Shown here piece by piece: positions 16,114 to 25,161 of a stretch of DNA of 43,495 nucleotides (position 1 is the first letter of the stretch; each line of letters begins with the position of its first letter). The stretch spans positions 430 to 43,924 of the forward strand of contig DLMG01000062.1 in NCBI GenBank assembly GCA_002479245.1. Reading direction: 5' to 3'. Origin of the DNA: Verrucomicrobia subdivision 3 bacterium UBA7542 (lineage in GTDB: Bacteria > Verrucomicrobiota > Verrucomicrobiia > Limisphaerales > UBA11358). A model generated the notes under the pieces. That model was not told where the DNA came from and did not search any database. It was given only the letters and a program-made list of their open reading frames with translations. The position numbers and the translations under genes are program-made.

Positions 16114-17578
16114 GTTTCGGCAAGGTTTCCGGCGGCGTCCACAAAATCAGCAGCACGTTGGGCCGCGCGCCGAAAAATTCCGGCCGGAAATGTCCCAGCC
16201 GTTCCGCCAGCGGGCCGGAAACTTCAGGCGGGGTGATGAAAAAATCCGCCGCGCCGGTTTCCTGTCCCGGCTGCCAGTAACCGACCTGCGAAAAGGTCCG
16301 CAGATACCACGGCAGCGGCCAGGCGTCGGCGGCGACGACGGCGATGCGCGGCTGGGCCAGCTGGCGTTCCCGGCAGATTTCTTCGATGCGCAACGGCAGG
16401 CCGAGAATGTCTTCGGTCGTGTGCGCGTAGGCGAGGGGATTGCGTTCATCGGCTGGACGATCAAAGGCCAGCGTCTTCGTTTGCTTGCCCGCGACCAGGA
16501 TGAACGCCGCGATGGCGATGGCGGCAATCCATCGGCCGGTGGCGGCTTTGATTTGGAGCCAGACGCCTTCGACACCAAAGCCGCACAGGAGCGCCAGCGG
16601 CAGCCAGAAATTCAGCGCCAGCCACGGCGTTTTGTAAGGAATGGCCGAGTAAATCAGGAAAATCAGCACCCCGTAAATCGCCAGCAGCAGCCCGGCCCGG
16701 CGCGTGCCGGCAACGGCGTCGCAAATCACCGCGTAGATTCCGGTCGCCGCCACGATGAAAAAAAGGAATTGCGGATCCAGAATCGACAAATAATAACCAA
16801 AGGGTTTTTCATGACCTTGTCCGCCGGCGCGTTCGGCAAAGTGCGGAATCGCCCGGAATAATTCTGCGAGCGCCGACCAGTTTTGCCCAAACCAGGTAAA
16901 GAGCAAAATCGAGGCAGCCAGAAAACTGATCGACGCCGTTAGCAGCATTTTCGCCGGCGGGATTTTTTCGGGTTGCTTGGCCAGCCAAAGGCAAATTACC
17001 GCCGCCACGGCAAGAGCGAAGAAGTGAATAATGGCGGTTTCCTTGCCGGCGAGCATCAGCGCGGCGCAAAATCCAGCCAGAGCGGCGACGAGGATTGAAC
17101 GGCTCTTCAACGCGCGTCCGCCGGATAAAATCAATCCCCACGTCGCCGCCACAAACAGGGTTTCGTGGATGAAATAGCGGCTGTAATAAACGGGCAGGGG
17201 AGCGACGGCAAACAGCAGCGCGGCGATGAGGCAGGGAATGAAGCCGAACATTTCCACACCCGCGCCGAACATCAACACCGTGGCGCTGCCGATGATGACC
17301 GGCGTGAGGCGCAGTTCGGCTTCCGTGAGCCCGGAAAAAGTCTTCGCTCCGCAAAGTTCCACGACCGGTTTGGCGAATAGATACAGGACCGGACCGTGGC
17401 GGTCCTGCGGGTCGTAATGATATTTTTCACCGGCGAGCAACCGGCCGGTGATGTAGGCGTTGATAGATTCGTCCGTGTGCATCGGCCGTTCGCCGAGTTG
17501 CGGCAGACGGACGGCCAGGGCGAGCAGGGCCAGGGCAATGAAGATTGCCCAGCGGATTTTAGGCGGCGGGTTTGCCAA
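16106..17578 (-). CDS. Agl23-type GT39 membrane glycosyltransferase
   Basis: A 490-aa polytopic membrane protein resembling the TIGR03663 group (flippase activity-associated protein Agl23). The N-terminal helix is followed by the loop PMHTDESINAYITGRLLAGE with acidic catalytic-type residues, then YDPQDRHGPVLYLFAKPV. About 11 hydrophobic segments follow, with a soluble C-terminal tail of about 130 residues. The family is presumed to move a sugar from a lipid carrier. Its start overlaps the discoidin-like stop by 20 nt and its end overlaps the apbE-like start. This places it firmly in the DoxX, oxidoreductase, discoidin, Agl23, ApbE operon. Confidence 0.8.
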   Translation of the reverse strand: MANPPPKIRWAIFIALALLALAVRLPQLGERPMHTDESINAYITGRLLAGEKYHYDPQDRHGPVLYLFAKPVVELCGAKTFSGLTEAELRLTPVIIGSATVLMFGAGVEMFGFIPCLIAALLFAVAPLPVYYSRYFIHETLFVAATWGLILSGGRALKSRSILVAALAGFCAALMLAGKETAIIHFFALAVAAVICLWLAKQPEKIPPAKMLLTASISFLAASILLFTWFGQNWSALAELFRAIPHFAERAGGQGHEKPFGYYLSILDPQFLFFIVAATGIYAVICDAVAGTRRAGLLLAIYGVLIFLIYSAIPYKTPWLALNFWLPLALLCGFGVEGVWLQIKAATGRWIAAIAIAAFILVAGKQTKTLAFDRPADERNPLAYAHTTEDILGLPLRIEEICRERQLAQPRIAVVAADAWPLPWYLRTFSQVGYWQPGQETGAADFFITPPEVSGPLAERLGHFRPEFFGARPNVLLILWTPPETLPKHE

Positions 17579-18203
17579 ACACTTCGACCTCGATGTAGTG
17601 GTTCAGTTTGTTGGTCGTGTTGCCGTTGCTGTAAAGCCGGACGTAGCGGCCCTTGACGCCTTTTGCGTCAATCAATTTGCCTTCGTAGGTTTCGATGTAG
17701 GCCTTGTCCTTGCCGGTGCCGGCGGTGTTGTCAAAAATTGTCGTTACGTCTTTGCTGAAGGTCGGATCGTCGGAAATCTGCACCACGACATCGCGATAGA
17801 CGCGGGCCTGCGAGTGGAAATGCCAGACGATGATGGCGTAGATGGCCGCCTCTTTTTCGAGGTCAATCTGCACCCATTGCTTGCCCGGGGCGAGTTCGAC
17901 CCAGGAGCCTTCATCGCCTTCCTTGTCGCCATCAGTGACGAGGTCAAGTGTGCCGACAACGGGTTCGTTGTCGCTGGCGGTGACCTTCTTGCCCCTGGCG
18001 AGGTTCGTCGTGCCGGCGGGAACCATGAAGTCCGGGCGCTTGCCTTTATGCGGCGGCTCCAGATTGGGCACGTTGATCGGTACCGGGGTGCCGACGAACA
18101 AGGGGGTGGGCAGCTTGGTTTGCAGCGGAACCTTGTCCTCCGCGAACACGGCGGTGACGGTCAGCAAAATGGCAATGGTCAGTCTGGCAACGGGTTGGTT
18201 CAT
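17559..18203 (-). CDS. Secreted discoidin/F5-8C-like domain protein
   Basis: A 214-aa protein with Sec signal peptide (MNQPVARLTIAILLTVTAVF). After a Pro-rich linker, the segment from about residue 70 (NLARGKKVTASDNEPVVGT) to the end (LNHYIEVEVFGKPAA) has the galactose-binding F5/8C pattern: asn-leu-ala start, WVQIDLEKEAAIYAIIVWHF and GRYVRLYSNG. It probably binds a carbohydrate or anchors a partner outside the cytoplasm. The ATG at 18203 is preferred over an in-frame TTG at 18218. It lies 11 bp after the oxidoreductase stop and overlaps the next gene by 20 nt. Confidence 0.75.
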   Translation of the reverse strand: MNQPVARLTIAILLTVTAVFAEDKVPLQTKLPTPLFVGTPVPINVPNLEPPHKGKRPDFMVPAGTTNLARGKKVTASDNEPVVGTLDLVTDGDKEGDEGSWVELAPGKQWVQIDLEKEAAIYAIIVWHFHSQARVYRDVVVQISDDPTFSKDVTTIFDNTAGTGKDKAYIETYEGKLIDAKGVKGRYVRLYSNGNTTNKLNHYIEVEVFGKPAA

Positions 18204-18214
18204 ACGAATTTTAC

Positions 18215-19543
18215 TCAAGCTTCGGTTTCCTGGGGCGTAATTTCAAGTGTTTTGCGCGCGGCGATGGCTTCGTTCGCCTTGTGGATGACGTATTCGCTCG
18301 GGAACGCCTCATCGGCCGGACAGTTCAATTTTGCCTTGCCGCGGATGGCGTTGAAAAAGTTCTCCAGGTGCGGCTGGTGAATTTTTTTGCTGAAGGAGAC
18401 GGGGATTTCGTATTCCGCGAGCTGGGCGGTTTCGCGCACGTCCACTTTCGTGGCATCGGTGGCGGCGGCGGGCGCGGCCCTGGTGCGGAGGTAATTCTTG
18501 GCCACGAGTTCGTCCCAGGACGGGCTTTTGGCTTCCTTGTAAATCGCCGTCAGGTTGGGATTTTCGGATATCTTGAGCGCGCCTTCGTCGCCCATGAAAT
18601 ACTCGAAGTAGCCGCCGCCGGCGCTCGTCGTCGTCTGCACCTGGTAAAACGCGCGGGCCACGCCGTCGGGCAGGGGATATTCGTAAATCACCATCGCGTT
18701 GTCATACCACTCATGGTTTTTGTAATAGTCAATCCCGCCGCTGGCCAGCACCGCCCGCGGCTCGACGCCAAACCACCAGTTGAAAATGTCAATCTGATGC
18801 GCGCCCAGATCTGAAAGCGGGCCGCCGCCCAGTCCCTTGAACCAGCGCCAGTTGCGGAACTGGTGCATGTCCGTGTAACCGTATTTGGCGAGCTGCTCCG
18901 CCGTCATGTCGGTGTGCTTCGGCCAGCCGAAGTCGGCGGTGGCGGCGCGGTTCCACTGCGCTTGCGCGGCGGTGAGCCGGCCCAAAAGTTTCGCGGCGCG
19001 GATGAGCCGGTTCAGCGCGAAGAGATAACGCGGATTGCTCCGGCGCTGGTGGCCGATCTGGAGAAGTTTTCCCGTCTCGCGCATCGTCTGCACCATCGAG
19101 CGGGCGCCTTCGATGGTGTTGCTCATCATCTTTTCGCAATAGACGTGCAGGCCGGCCTTCAGGCAGGCGTTGGTGATGGGCGTGTGCCAGAAATCCGGCG
19201 TGGCCACGATCACCGCCTGCAAATCCTTTTCATTCGCCAGCAGCTCCTCGTAATTTTCGTAGGTGCGGACCGGGTGGCCCAGCGTCTTGAGATAACGCTG
19301 GCCGTAGGTGCGGGCATAGGGCCAGATGTCCACGATGGCCGTGAGTTGAATGCCTTCAATCGCGAGCAACGACTCCAGCAACACGCGGCCCTGGGCGCCA
19401 AAACCGATGAGCGCGAGGTTCAGCCTGCTGTTCGCGCCGGTGGCCTGGGCCATGACTTTCGCTGGGGAAGCCAGCATCAGACCTGCGCCGGCGGCAGCGG
19501 CGGTGCCGATGAATTCCCGGCGGTTGAGGGGTTGCGTTACCAT
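18215..19543 (-). CDS. Gfo/Idh/MocA family oxidoreductase, Tat-exported (C)
   Basis: A 442-aa sugar-type oxidoreductase with a twin-arginine leader (LNRREFIGTAAAAGAG, ending VMAQ). The nucleotide-binding start is NLALIGFGAQGRV (GxGxxG present). The EKP position reads YCEKMMSNT, so Pro is replaced by Met while the Lys remains. The catalytic segment is LSDLGAHQIDIFNWWF, and the C-terminal half is long. Its start overlaps the DoxX stop by 7 nt. This is the only one of the five homologues in the operon with Agl23 and ApbE, so its substrate may differ from the others. Function beyond the family level is unknown. Confidence 0.85.
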   Translation of the reverse strand: MVTQPLNRREFIGTAAAAGAGLMLASPAKVMAQATGANSRLNLALIGFGAQGRVLLESLLAIEGIQLTAIVDIWPYARTYGQRYLKTLGHPVRTYENYEELLANEKDLQAVIVATPDFWHTPITNACLKAGLHVYCEKMMSNTIEGARSMVQTMRETGKLLQIGHQRRSNPRYLFALNRLIRAAKLLGRLTAAQAQWNRAATADFGWPKHTDMTAEQLAKYGYTDMHQFRNWRWFKGLGGGPLSDLGAHQIDIFNWWFGVEPRAVLASGGIDYYKNHEWYDNAMVIYEYPLPDGVARAFYQVQTTTSAGGGYFEYFMGDEGALKISENPNLTAIYKEAKSPSWDELVAKNYLRTRAAPAAATDATKVDVRETAQLAEYEIPVSFSKKIHQPHLENFFNAIRGKAKLNCPADEAFPSEYVIHKANEAIAARKTLEITPQETEA

Positions 19544-20106
19544 TTTTTGAGAAGCGCGAATTTATTGTGTTTGGCGAGCACAAGGGCAAACGCGACCAGC
19601 GCCACGTGGATGCCCAGCCAGGCAATGCCGTCGTCCTGCCGGATCAGAATCAACCCGACCGTCAGCATAATGTAAATGAGGCCCTGCAGGAACAGCGAGA
19701 GCCGCGTGCCGAGGCCGAGCAACAGCATCAGCCCGGTGATGATGAGCGCCGGACCGAGCATATAATTGAATGCCGCGAGGGAGAAATGCGGCAGGAACGG
19801 TTCATTGGCGAACCGATCCTTCAACGAGGGCGGAATGCCGGAATAATTCGTAAGCGCATAAACTTTTATTTTCACATCCACCATGGCGCCGCTGGGATCC
19901 TCCAGGCCGGTGACCGGGTCCACCAGCGGCTTTTGAATGATCTGGTAGGCGCCGAATTTTTCGATGCCGGTGGCAATGGCGCGGACCGCCAGCCAGCCGC
20001 GCAGGAGGAGAAATGCCAGCGTATAGTCGCATTGGCAGTTGCCCGGGGCGGCGTTGTCCGCAGTGTTGCCGCCGCCGGCCTGATGATTTTCTTTTGCGTC
20101 GTTCAT
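19537..20106 (-). CDS. DoxX-like membrane protein
   Basis: A 189-aa inner-membrane protein with four hydrophobic segments. The first helix (LAFLLLRGWLAVRAIATGIEK) is followed by a loop of about 60 residues, then helices around GPALIITGLMLLLGLGTRLS, LQGLIYIMLTVGLIL and ALVAFALVLAKHN, the DoxX/SURF4-like arrangement. DoxX proteins are linked to quinone-coupled or redox functions in some systems, but this copy has no clear redox residue. It is the first gene of the five-gene operon and overlaps the Tat-exported oxidoreductase. One could imagine electron transfer from the periplasmic enzyme to the membrane, but that is speculation. Confidence 0.7.
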   Translation of the reverse strand: MNDAKENHQAGGGNTADNAAPGNCQCDYTLAFLLLRGWLAVRAIATGIEKFGAYQIIQKPLVDPVTGLEDPSGAMVDVKIKVYALTNYSGIPPSLKDRFANEPFLPHFSLAAFNYMLGPALIITGLMLLLGLGTRLSLFLQGLIYIMLTVGLILIRQDDGIAWLGIHVALVAFALVLAKHNKFALLKKW

Positions 20107-20206
20107 CTTGTTTTTAGTGTAATGACAAAACCGGAATTTTAAAAGACTTTAGGGAGTCAGCGGCCTCCGGCAAAGCCGGGGGATTTCTCGAAACTTTAAT
20201 TTTTGT

Positions 20207-21622
20207 TCAGGCCAGAACCCACGGCGGGCGGTATTCGCGGGTCAGCAGTTTGCTGGCCTCGGGATCGCCGATGATTTTTTCGTCCCCGACACTCCACCGG
20301 ATTTTCCGGCCGGTGAGCATGGAAATCAAACCGAGGTGTCCGGGAATCGAGGAATGATGCCCGGTCTCCACCGGCGTGATGGTTGGCTGACGGGATTTCA
20401 CGCAATCCAGAAAATTCCGCTGGTGGTTGCGGGATTCGTACAATTTCACCTTGCGGAGCCGGTCGGACAGATTCTTGTTGCGCTTCCACTCGGGATTGGA
20501 ACCTTCGAAGCCCTCGCGATCCACCCACACCCAGCCGTCGGTGCCAATCCATTTGGTGCCGTTGCGGATGTCGGGATAACCGCCGGCGATGGTCATGGTG
20601 ATGTCCTCCGGATATTGCAATTCAATCCGGTATTTCGTGCAGGTGTTCCAAATGGCGTTGGCGGGCGGGAAGTCGCCCCGGCCTTCGATCTCCGACGGGC
20701 CGGACGCGTCAAAGCCAAGTCCCCAGTGCGCGATGTCGCAGTGGTGGCCGATCCAGTCGAGCAACTGGCCGCCGCCGGTGTTGTAATTCCAGCGCCAATT
20801 CATATGCACCCGGGCCTGGATGTAAGGCTCCATTTGCGACGGGCCGATCCAGGTTTCGTAATCCAATTCGGCCGGCGGTTCGGACACGGCGGCGTTCCAG
20901 GCATCCGTTCCGGGAATGATGGTGGCCAGGTATTCAGTATTCTCCGGCGGCTGCCCCAGCTTTTTCAGCAGGTCCGGCGCGGTACCGGCGAAATCATGAT
21001 GGCCGGAGGGCAAACCGACCTTGACACGGGTCACTTTGCCGATCAAGCCGTTGCGCACGATTTCCGCCGCTTTGCGAAACGGGGCCTGCGATCGCTGCCA
21101 GGAACCCGTCTGCCAGATGATTTTGTTTTCCTGCACGGCGCGGACAATGGCCTGCTGCTCGGCAATCGTCCGGGCCAGCGGCTTTTCGCCGTAAATATCC
21201 TTTCTGTGACGGGCCGCTTCCGTGGCGACCAGTTCGTGCCAGTGATCCGGCACCGCGAGCATCACAGCGTCAATGTCCGTGCGTGCCATCAGCTCGCGAT
21301 AATCATGATACGCCTTGCAGTCCTTGTTTTCGTAATGGTCGTTGATGGTGTCCACCGCGCTTTGCAGATGGTTTTTATCGAGGTCACACGCGGCCACCAC
21401 CTGGCAATCGTCCTCATAAAGGAATGACTTGGTGTTGCCCGGCCCCTGCATTCCCCAACCCACCACCCCCAGCGTGATGCGGTTTGAGGCGCGGGTGTGC
21501 CGGGTCGAGCCAGTGGCATAGCCGGGAAGAATCAGGGGTAAAACCATCGCTGCGCCGGTGGTCTTCAGAAATCGCCGGCGGTTGAAGCGTCCCGCTTGTG
21601 GATTGGATGATAGGTCTTGCAT
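20207..21622 (-). CDS. Gfo/Idh/MocA family oxidoreductase, Tat-exported (D)
   Basis: A 471-aa protein. Tat leader NRRRFLKTTGAAMVLPLILP. The Rossmann start is ITLGVVGWGMQGPG (GxGxxG). EKP motif YGEKPLART. The active-site region is LLDWIGHHCDIAHWGLGF with consecutive His. C-terminal extension GHHSSIPGHLGLISMLTGRK is seen in the planctomycete-type bacterial family. It is a single-gene unit, separated from the DoxX operon by 100 bp and divergent from the TIM-barrel operon at 22038. It is predicted to be a periplasmic NAD(P)-dependent sugar dehydrogenase, though how the cofactor is regenerated outside the cytoplasm is unclear; the glycoside hydrolase-like relatives use bound NAD. Confidence 0.85.
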   Translation of the reverse strand: MQDLSSNPQAGRFNRRRFLKTTGAAMVLPLILPGYATGSTRHTRASNRITLGVVGWGMQGPGNTKSFLYEDDCQVVAACDLDKNHLQSAVDTINDHYENKDCKAYHDYRELMARTDIDAVMLAVPDHWHELVATEAARHRKDIYGEKPLARTIAEQQAIVRAVQENKIIWQTGSWQRSQAPFRKAAEIVRNGLIGKVTRVKVGLPSGHHDFAGTAPDLLKKLGQPPENTEYLATIIPGTDAWNAAVSEPPAELDYETWIGPSQMEPYIQARVHMNWRWNYNTGGGQLLDWIGHHCDIAHWGLGFDASGPSEIEGRGDFPPANAIWNTCTKYRIELQYPEDITMTIAGGYPDIRNGTKWIGTDGWVWVDREGFEGSNPEWKRNKNLSDRLRKVKLYESRNHQRNFLDCVKSRQPTITPVETGHHSSIPGHLGLISMLTGRKIRWSVGDEKIIGDPEASKLLTREYRPPWVLA

Positions 21623-22037
21623 GTTATTTGGATTGTTGTTGGCTTGGCCGCGAATAATGGACTAATTTCGCCGCCTCGCAATATTTCATGTGGATTTCAC
21701 GCAAATATTTTTTCAGCCCGAATGATATGTTTTTCTCCCGGGTTGTGCAGTAGCCAGTTTAGGGGACGGCACAGGTAAAGCCGGGTTTCAAAAAATTTGC
21801 CGTTTTGAAAACGTGGTGGGCGGTATTCTGCCGACCGCTGGTGGGTTTATGAGATGTCCGCAAAACAAAATCAACGGTGCCTGTTCCACCAGGTTTGCGG
21901 GCGGCCGACTCACCGGTTGGTCTTTTTCAGGCAGGTGGGGGAGCGGCTGGGGTGGGGCAAAAACTGAAAACTTTTGCGCGAAGCGCTTGACCTGCCAGTA
22001 TCGCTTGGCAGAATCGTCGGACAAATCTTTTTTGCTT
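21623..22037. other. 415-bp divergent intergenic region
   Basis: This gap separates oxidoreductase D from the isomerase operon and must hold both promoters. No gene is supported in it. It contains G-rich tracts (GGTGGGGGAGCGG) and a likely promoter near its right end, listed separately. An upstream in-frame extension of the isomerase ORF (from 21813) is rejected as coding. Confidence 0.5.
21988..22016 (+). promoter_or_regulatory. Candidate promoter with operator-like palindrome
   Basis: TTGACC (21988-21993), a 17-bp spacer and AGAATC (22011-22016) resemble a sigma70-type promoter 22 bp before the isomerase ATG. The spacer is framed by the inverted repeat TGCCA/TGGCA (21994-21998 and 22007-22011), where a repressor could block polymerase. 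The distance to the ATG leaves a leaderless or very short leader message. Confidence 0.35.
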
Positions 22038-23072
22038 ATGTCACGACCTGTAACACTCTTCACCGGCCAATGGGCCGACCTTTCACTCACCGAACTCCTG
22101 CCGCTCGTCAAAAAAATGGGCTACGACGGCGTGGAACTCGCCTGCTGGGGCGACCATTTTGAAGTGGACCGCGCCCTCGCCGAACCGGATTACGTAAAAA
22201 AGAAATGGGCGCTGCTCGCCAAGCACGGACTCACCTGCCACGCGATTTCCACGCACCTCGTCGGGCAGGCCGTGTGCGATTTGATTGACGAGCGGCACAA
22301 GGCCATTCTCCCGACCGACGTTTGGGGCGATGGCCAACCCGAAGGCGTCCGCCAGCGCGCCGCGGAAAAAGTGAAAGCCACCGCCCGCGCCGCGCGAAAA
22401 TTTTTCAACGCCAGGCGTGGTGGCGACACTTCGTCGCCCGCCGTCGTCAATGGTTTCACCGGCTCCAGCATCTGGCACGCGTTTTACGCGTTTCCGCCGA
22501 CGAGCCAGGAATTCCTGAACCAGGGTTTCGCCGACTTCGCCAAACGCTGGCTGCCGATTCTCGATGTGTTTAAAAAGGAAAACGTCAACTTCGCGCTCGA
22601 AGTGCATCCGACGGAAATCGCCTTCGACATCGCCTCCGCCCGGCGCGCGCTTGAAGCCGTGAAGCGTCATCCGCGTTTCGGTTTCAATTACGACCCGTCG
22701 CACCTCGGTTATCAGGGCGTGGATTATGTAAAATTCATCCGCGAATTCGGCGACCGCATTTTCCACGCGCACCTGAAGGACGTTTGGTGGGGACACGGCG
22801 ACGGCTCGGTGGGCGTGTTTGGCGGACACACGGATTTCACCGACGCGCGACGCTTCTGGGATTTCCGCTCGCTCGGCCACGGCGACATCAACTTCGAGGA
22901 AATCATCGTGGCGCTGAACGACGTCGGCTATCGCGGTCCGCTCTCGGTCGAGTGGGAAGACGGCCGCATGGACCGCGTCCACGGCGCGACCGAGAGCTGC
23001 GCCTTCGTCCGCAAACTGGATTTCACCCCGAACCAGGCGGCTTTTGACGCGGCATTTTCCAGGAAGGAATAG
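22038..23072 (+). CDS. Sugar phosphate isomerase/epimerase (TIM barrel)
   Basis: A 344-aa cytoplasmic-looking TIM barrel (no signal peptide). The ATG at 22038 starts [17 protein letters not shown]. Metal ligands expected from the family are seen: ALEVHPTEI (Glu), [12 protein letters not shown] (Asp/His), [11 protein letters not shown] (His) and [12 protein letters not shown] (Glu). The closest matches I can think of are hexose or inositol keto-epimerases next to Gfo/Idh/MocA genes. It is first in a four-gene plus-strand operon (isomerase, oxidoreductase E, DUF1080, ThuA), 30 bp before oxidoreductase E. It probably rearranges the keto sugar produced by the operon. Confidence 0.85.
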   Translation: MSRPVTLFTGQWADLSLTELLPLVKKMGYDGVELACWGDHFEVDRALAEPDYVKKKWALLAKHGLTCHAISTHLVGQAVCDLIDERHKAILPTDVWGDGQPEGVRQRAAEKVKATARAARKFFNARRGGDTSSPAVVNGFTGSSIWHAFYAFPPTSQEFLNQGFADFAKRWLPILDVFKKENVNFALEVHPTEIAFDIASARRALEAVKRHPRFGFNYDPSHLGYQGVDYVKFIREFGDRIFHAHLKDVWWGHGDGSVGVFGGHTDFTDARRFWDFRSLGHGDINFEEIIVALNDVGYRGPLSVEWEDGRMDRVHGATESCAFVRKLDFTPNQAAFDAAFSRKE

Positions 23073-23102
23073 CCATCAACATTACAGCCCGGAAAAATCT
23101 TT

Positions 23103-24293
23103 ATGCCAAACAGACCTCTCAATGTTGGATTAGTGGGCGGCGGCAAAGGCGCCTTCATCGTCCATCCGCACCAAAAGGCCATTCACTTTGACGGCACCCG
23201 CCGCGTGGTCGCCGGCGCGCTGTTTCCCGATCCAAAAATCGCGCTGGAAGAAGCGGCCCGATGGCCTTATCCGATCAAGGGCTACGGCTCTTATGACGAG
23301 ATGATCGCGGCGAACCAGACTTTGCCCGAAGATCAGAAGCTGGATTACATCCTCATCGTCACGCCGAACTTCGTCCATTTCGACCCGGCGATGAAGGCGA
23401 TGAAGGCCGGCATCGCGGTGTTCTGCGAGAAGCCGCTCTGCCTGAATCTCAAGGAGGCGAACGAACTCGTGAAGACCGCGCGCAAGCTGAATGTCCCCTT
23501 CGGCGTGGCGCATACTTATCTCGGCCACTGGACGAGCCGCTTCAGCCGTTACATCGTCCAGAGCGGCCTGCTCGGCGACGTGCGCTGGGTGGACAGTTAT
23601 TACCTCCAGGGCTGGCTCGCGACCAAGCTCGAAGCTACCGGCCAGCAGCAGGCGTCCTGGCGCGTGGACCCCAAGCGCGCTGGCAGTTCCGGCTGCGGCG
23701 GCGACATCGGCACGCACGCGCTCATGCAACTGCGTTACGTCACCGGTCTGAATGTCACGGACGTTTCCGCGCAGATGGAAACCTTCGTCGAAGGCCGGCA
23801 GCTCGACGATCATTTCACGATCTATTGCAAATTGAGCAACGGCGGCAAGGCGCTCGTGCGCGCGTCACAAATCTGCATCGGCCACAAGAACGATCTCGGC
23901 ATCGTCGTCGCGGGCAGCAAAGGCACGCTCCGCTGGCGTCAGGAAGAGCCGGAAAGCATCACCATCTGCCTGCCGAACCAGCCCGACCGCGTTTATTGGC
24001 GCGGCGCGGTCACGGGCGGCGACGGTTTCCTGCCGAAGGATTTACCTGCCGACCTGATGGCCGAGCCGACAATTCCGTCCGGCCACCCGGAAGCGTTTCA
24101 CGACGCTTTTGCGCGGCTGCATCGCTGTTTCGAAGCCGATGTGCGCAAGTGGAAAGCCGGCGGGAAGTTCAATTGCGACGGCAGCAAATACGCCAACGTC
24201 CAGGACGGCTGGACCGGCATTGCGTTTATTGAAACCGCCGTGAAGTCCGCCGCATCCAAAGGTAAGTGGACGAAGTTCCCCAAAATCAAATAA
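23103..24293 (+). CDS. Gfo/Idh/MocA family oxidoreductase, cytoplasmic (E)
   Basis: A 396-aa protein without leader, starting [20 protein letters not shown] (GGGKGA dinucleotide-binding loop). The EKP motif is FCEKPLCLN (about 109-117) and the catalytic segment is [17 protein letters not shown] with His. Conserved [17 protein letters not shown] sequence lies about 135-152. Unlike the other four it lacks a Tat leader, so it acts in the cytoplasm, after uptake. One base separates its stop from the DUF1080 ATG (TAA-A-ATG). It may reduce or oxidise the 3-keto sugar in the cytoplasm (inference). Confidence 0.85.
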   Translation: MPNRPLNVGLVGGGKGAFIVHPHQKAIHFDGTRRVVAGALFPDPKIALEEAARWPYPIKGYGSYDEMIAANQTLPEDQKLDYILIVTPNFVHFDPAMKAMKAGIAVFCEKPLCLNLKEANELVKTARKLNVPFGVAHTYLGHWTSRFSRYIVQSGLLGDVRWVDSYYLQGWLATKLEATGQQQASWRVDPKRAGSSGCGGDIGTHALMQLRYVTGLNVTDVSAQMETFVEGRQLDDHFTIYCKLSNGGKALVRASQICIGHKNDLGIVVAGSKGTLRWRQEEPESITICLPNQPDRVYWRGAVTGGDGFLPKDLPADLMAEPTIPSGHPEAFHDAFARLHRCFEADVRKWKAGGKFNCDGSKYANVQDGWTGIAFIETAVKSAASKGKWTKFPKIK

Positions 24294-24294
24294 A

Positions 24295-25128
24295 ATGAAA
24301 ACTGGAATCCTTGTTCTCGCCCTCGTGGCCGTGGCCGCGAACGTGGCCCTGGCGCAAGCCGAGCCGAAACCGAAGATCACCGAAATCGTCATTGACGGCG
24401 TCGCGGGCTTTCACGATACGCCGATGCAGCCGGACGGCAAATGGCATGTCCACGACCCGGCGCGGCCGCAGCCGCCCATCGTCACGCCCGGCACGTTCAG
24501 CGCGCAGGCCACGCCGCCCAGCGACGCGATTGTGTTGTTCGACGGCAAAAGCCTTTCAAACTGGCGCGACAAGAAGACCGGCGGCCCCGCGCCGTGGACG
24601 GTTGAGGACGGCGACATGGTGGCCGCGAAGGGCGACATCCAGACGACGAATGAAATGGGCGACATGCAGTTGCATGTTGAATTTTGCGAGCCGGACCCGG
24701 GACAGCACGCCGGCCAGGACCGCGGCAACAGCGGCGTTTTCCTGATGGGCCGGTATGAGATTCAGGTGCTGGATTGTTACCATAACAAAACCTACGCGGA
24801 CGGCGCGACGGCGGGGATTTACGGCCAGCATCCGCCGCTGGCGAACGCCTGCCGCCCGCCGGGCGAATGGCAGACCTACGACATCATTTTCAATGTGCCG
24901 CATTTCAATGATCAAGGCGAAGTGATCACGCCGGGTTATGTGACGGTGATCCACAACGGCGTCGTAGCGCAGAATCACCAGGCCATCCGCGGCGACACCA
25001 ACTGGCGCGTGCCCGGCACATACACGGCGCACGGCCCGACCGGCCCGCTGGCCTTGCAGTTCCACAACCATCCCGTCCGCTTCCGCAATATCTGGGTGCG
25101 CCCGATTGCGGTGGTCAACGAGCCTTGA
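24295..25128 (+). CDS. DUF1080 secreted protein (3-keto-disaccharide hydrolase family)
   Basis: A 277-aa protein with Sec signal peptide (MKTGILVLALVAVAANVALA). The DUF1080 jelly-roll starts at about residue 78 with IVLFDGKSLSNWRDKKTG and PWTVEDGDMVA. Then come DRGNSGVFLMGRYEIQVLD (about 142-160), a region rich in conserved acidic and aromatic residues, and a C-terminal HGPTGPLALQFHNHPVRFRN. Members of this family have been shown to cleave 3-keto-glycosides. The gene sits between a cytoplasmic oxidoreductase and ThuA, the usual company for this pathway. Location is periplasmic or outer surface. Confidence 0.85.
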   Translation: MKTGILVLALVAVAANVALAQAEPKPKITEIVIDGVAGFHDTPMQPDGKWHVHDPARPQPPIVTPGTFSAQATPPSDAIVLFDGKSLSNWRDKKTGGPAPWTVEDGDMVAAKGDIQTTNEMGDMQLHVEFCEPDPGQHAGQDRGNSGVFLMGRYEIQVLDCYHNKTYADGATAGIYGQHPPLANACRPPGEWQTYDIIFNVPHFNDQGEVITPGYVTVIHNGVVAQNHQAIRGDTNWRVPGTYTAHGPTGPLALQFHNHPVRFRNIWVRPIAVVNEP

Positions 25129-25161
25129 GTTCAAGGCAAAATCAAACATTCAAAAACCGAT

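Noticed and set aside
20165..20181. Hairpin CCGGC/GCCGG between DoxX and oxidoreductase D
   Set aside because: Stem of five and no T-tract in either direction; not a convincing terminator.
21813..22037. N-terminal extension of the isomerase ORF
   Set aside because: Composition is unlike a protein, the family starts at the ATG at 22038, and a promoter fits inside it.
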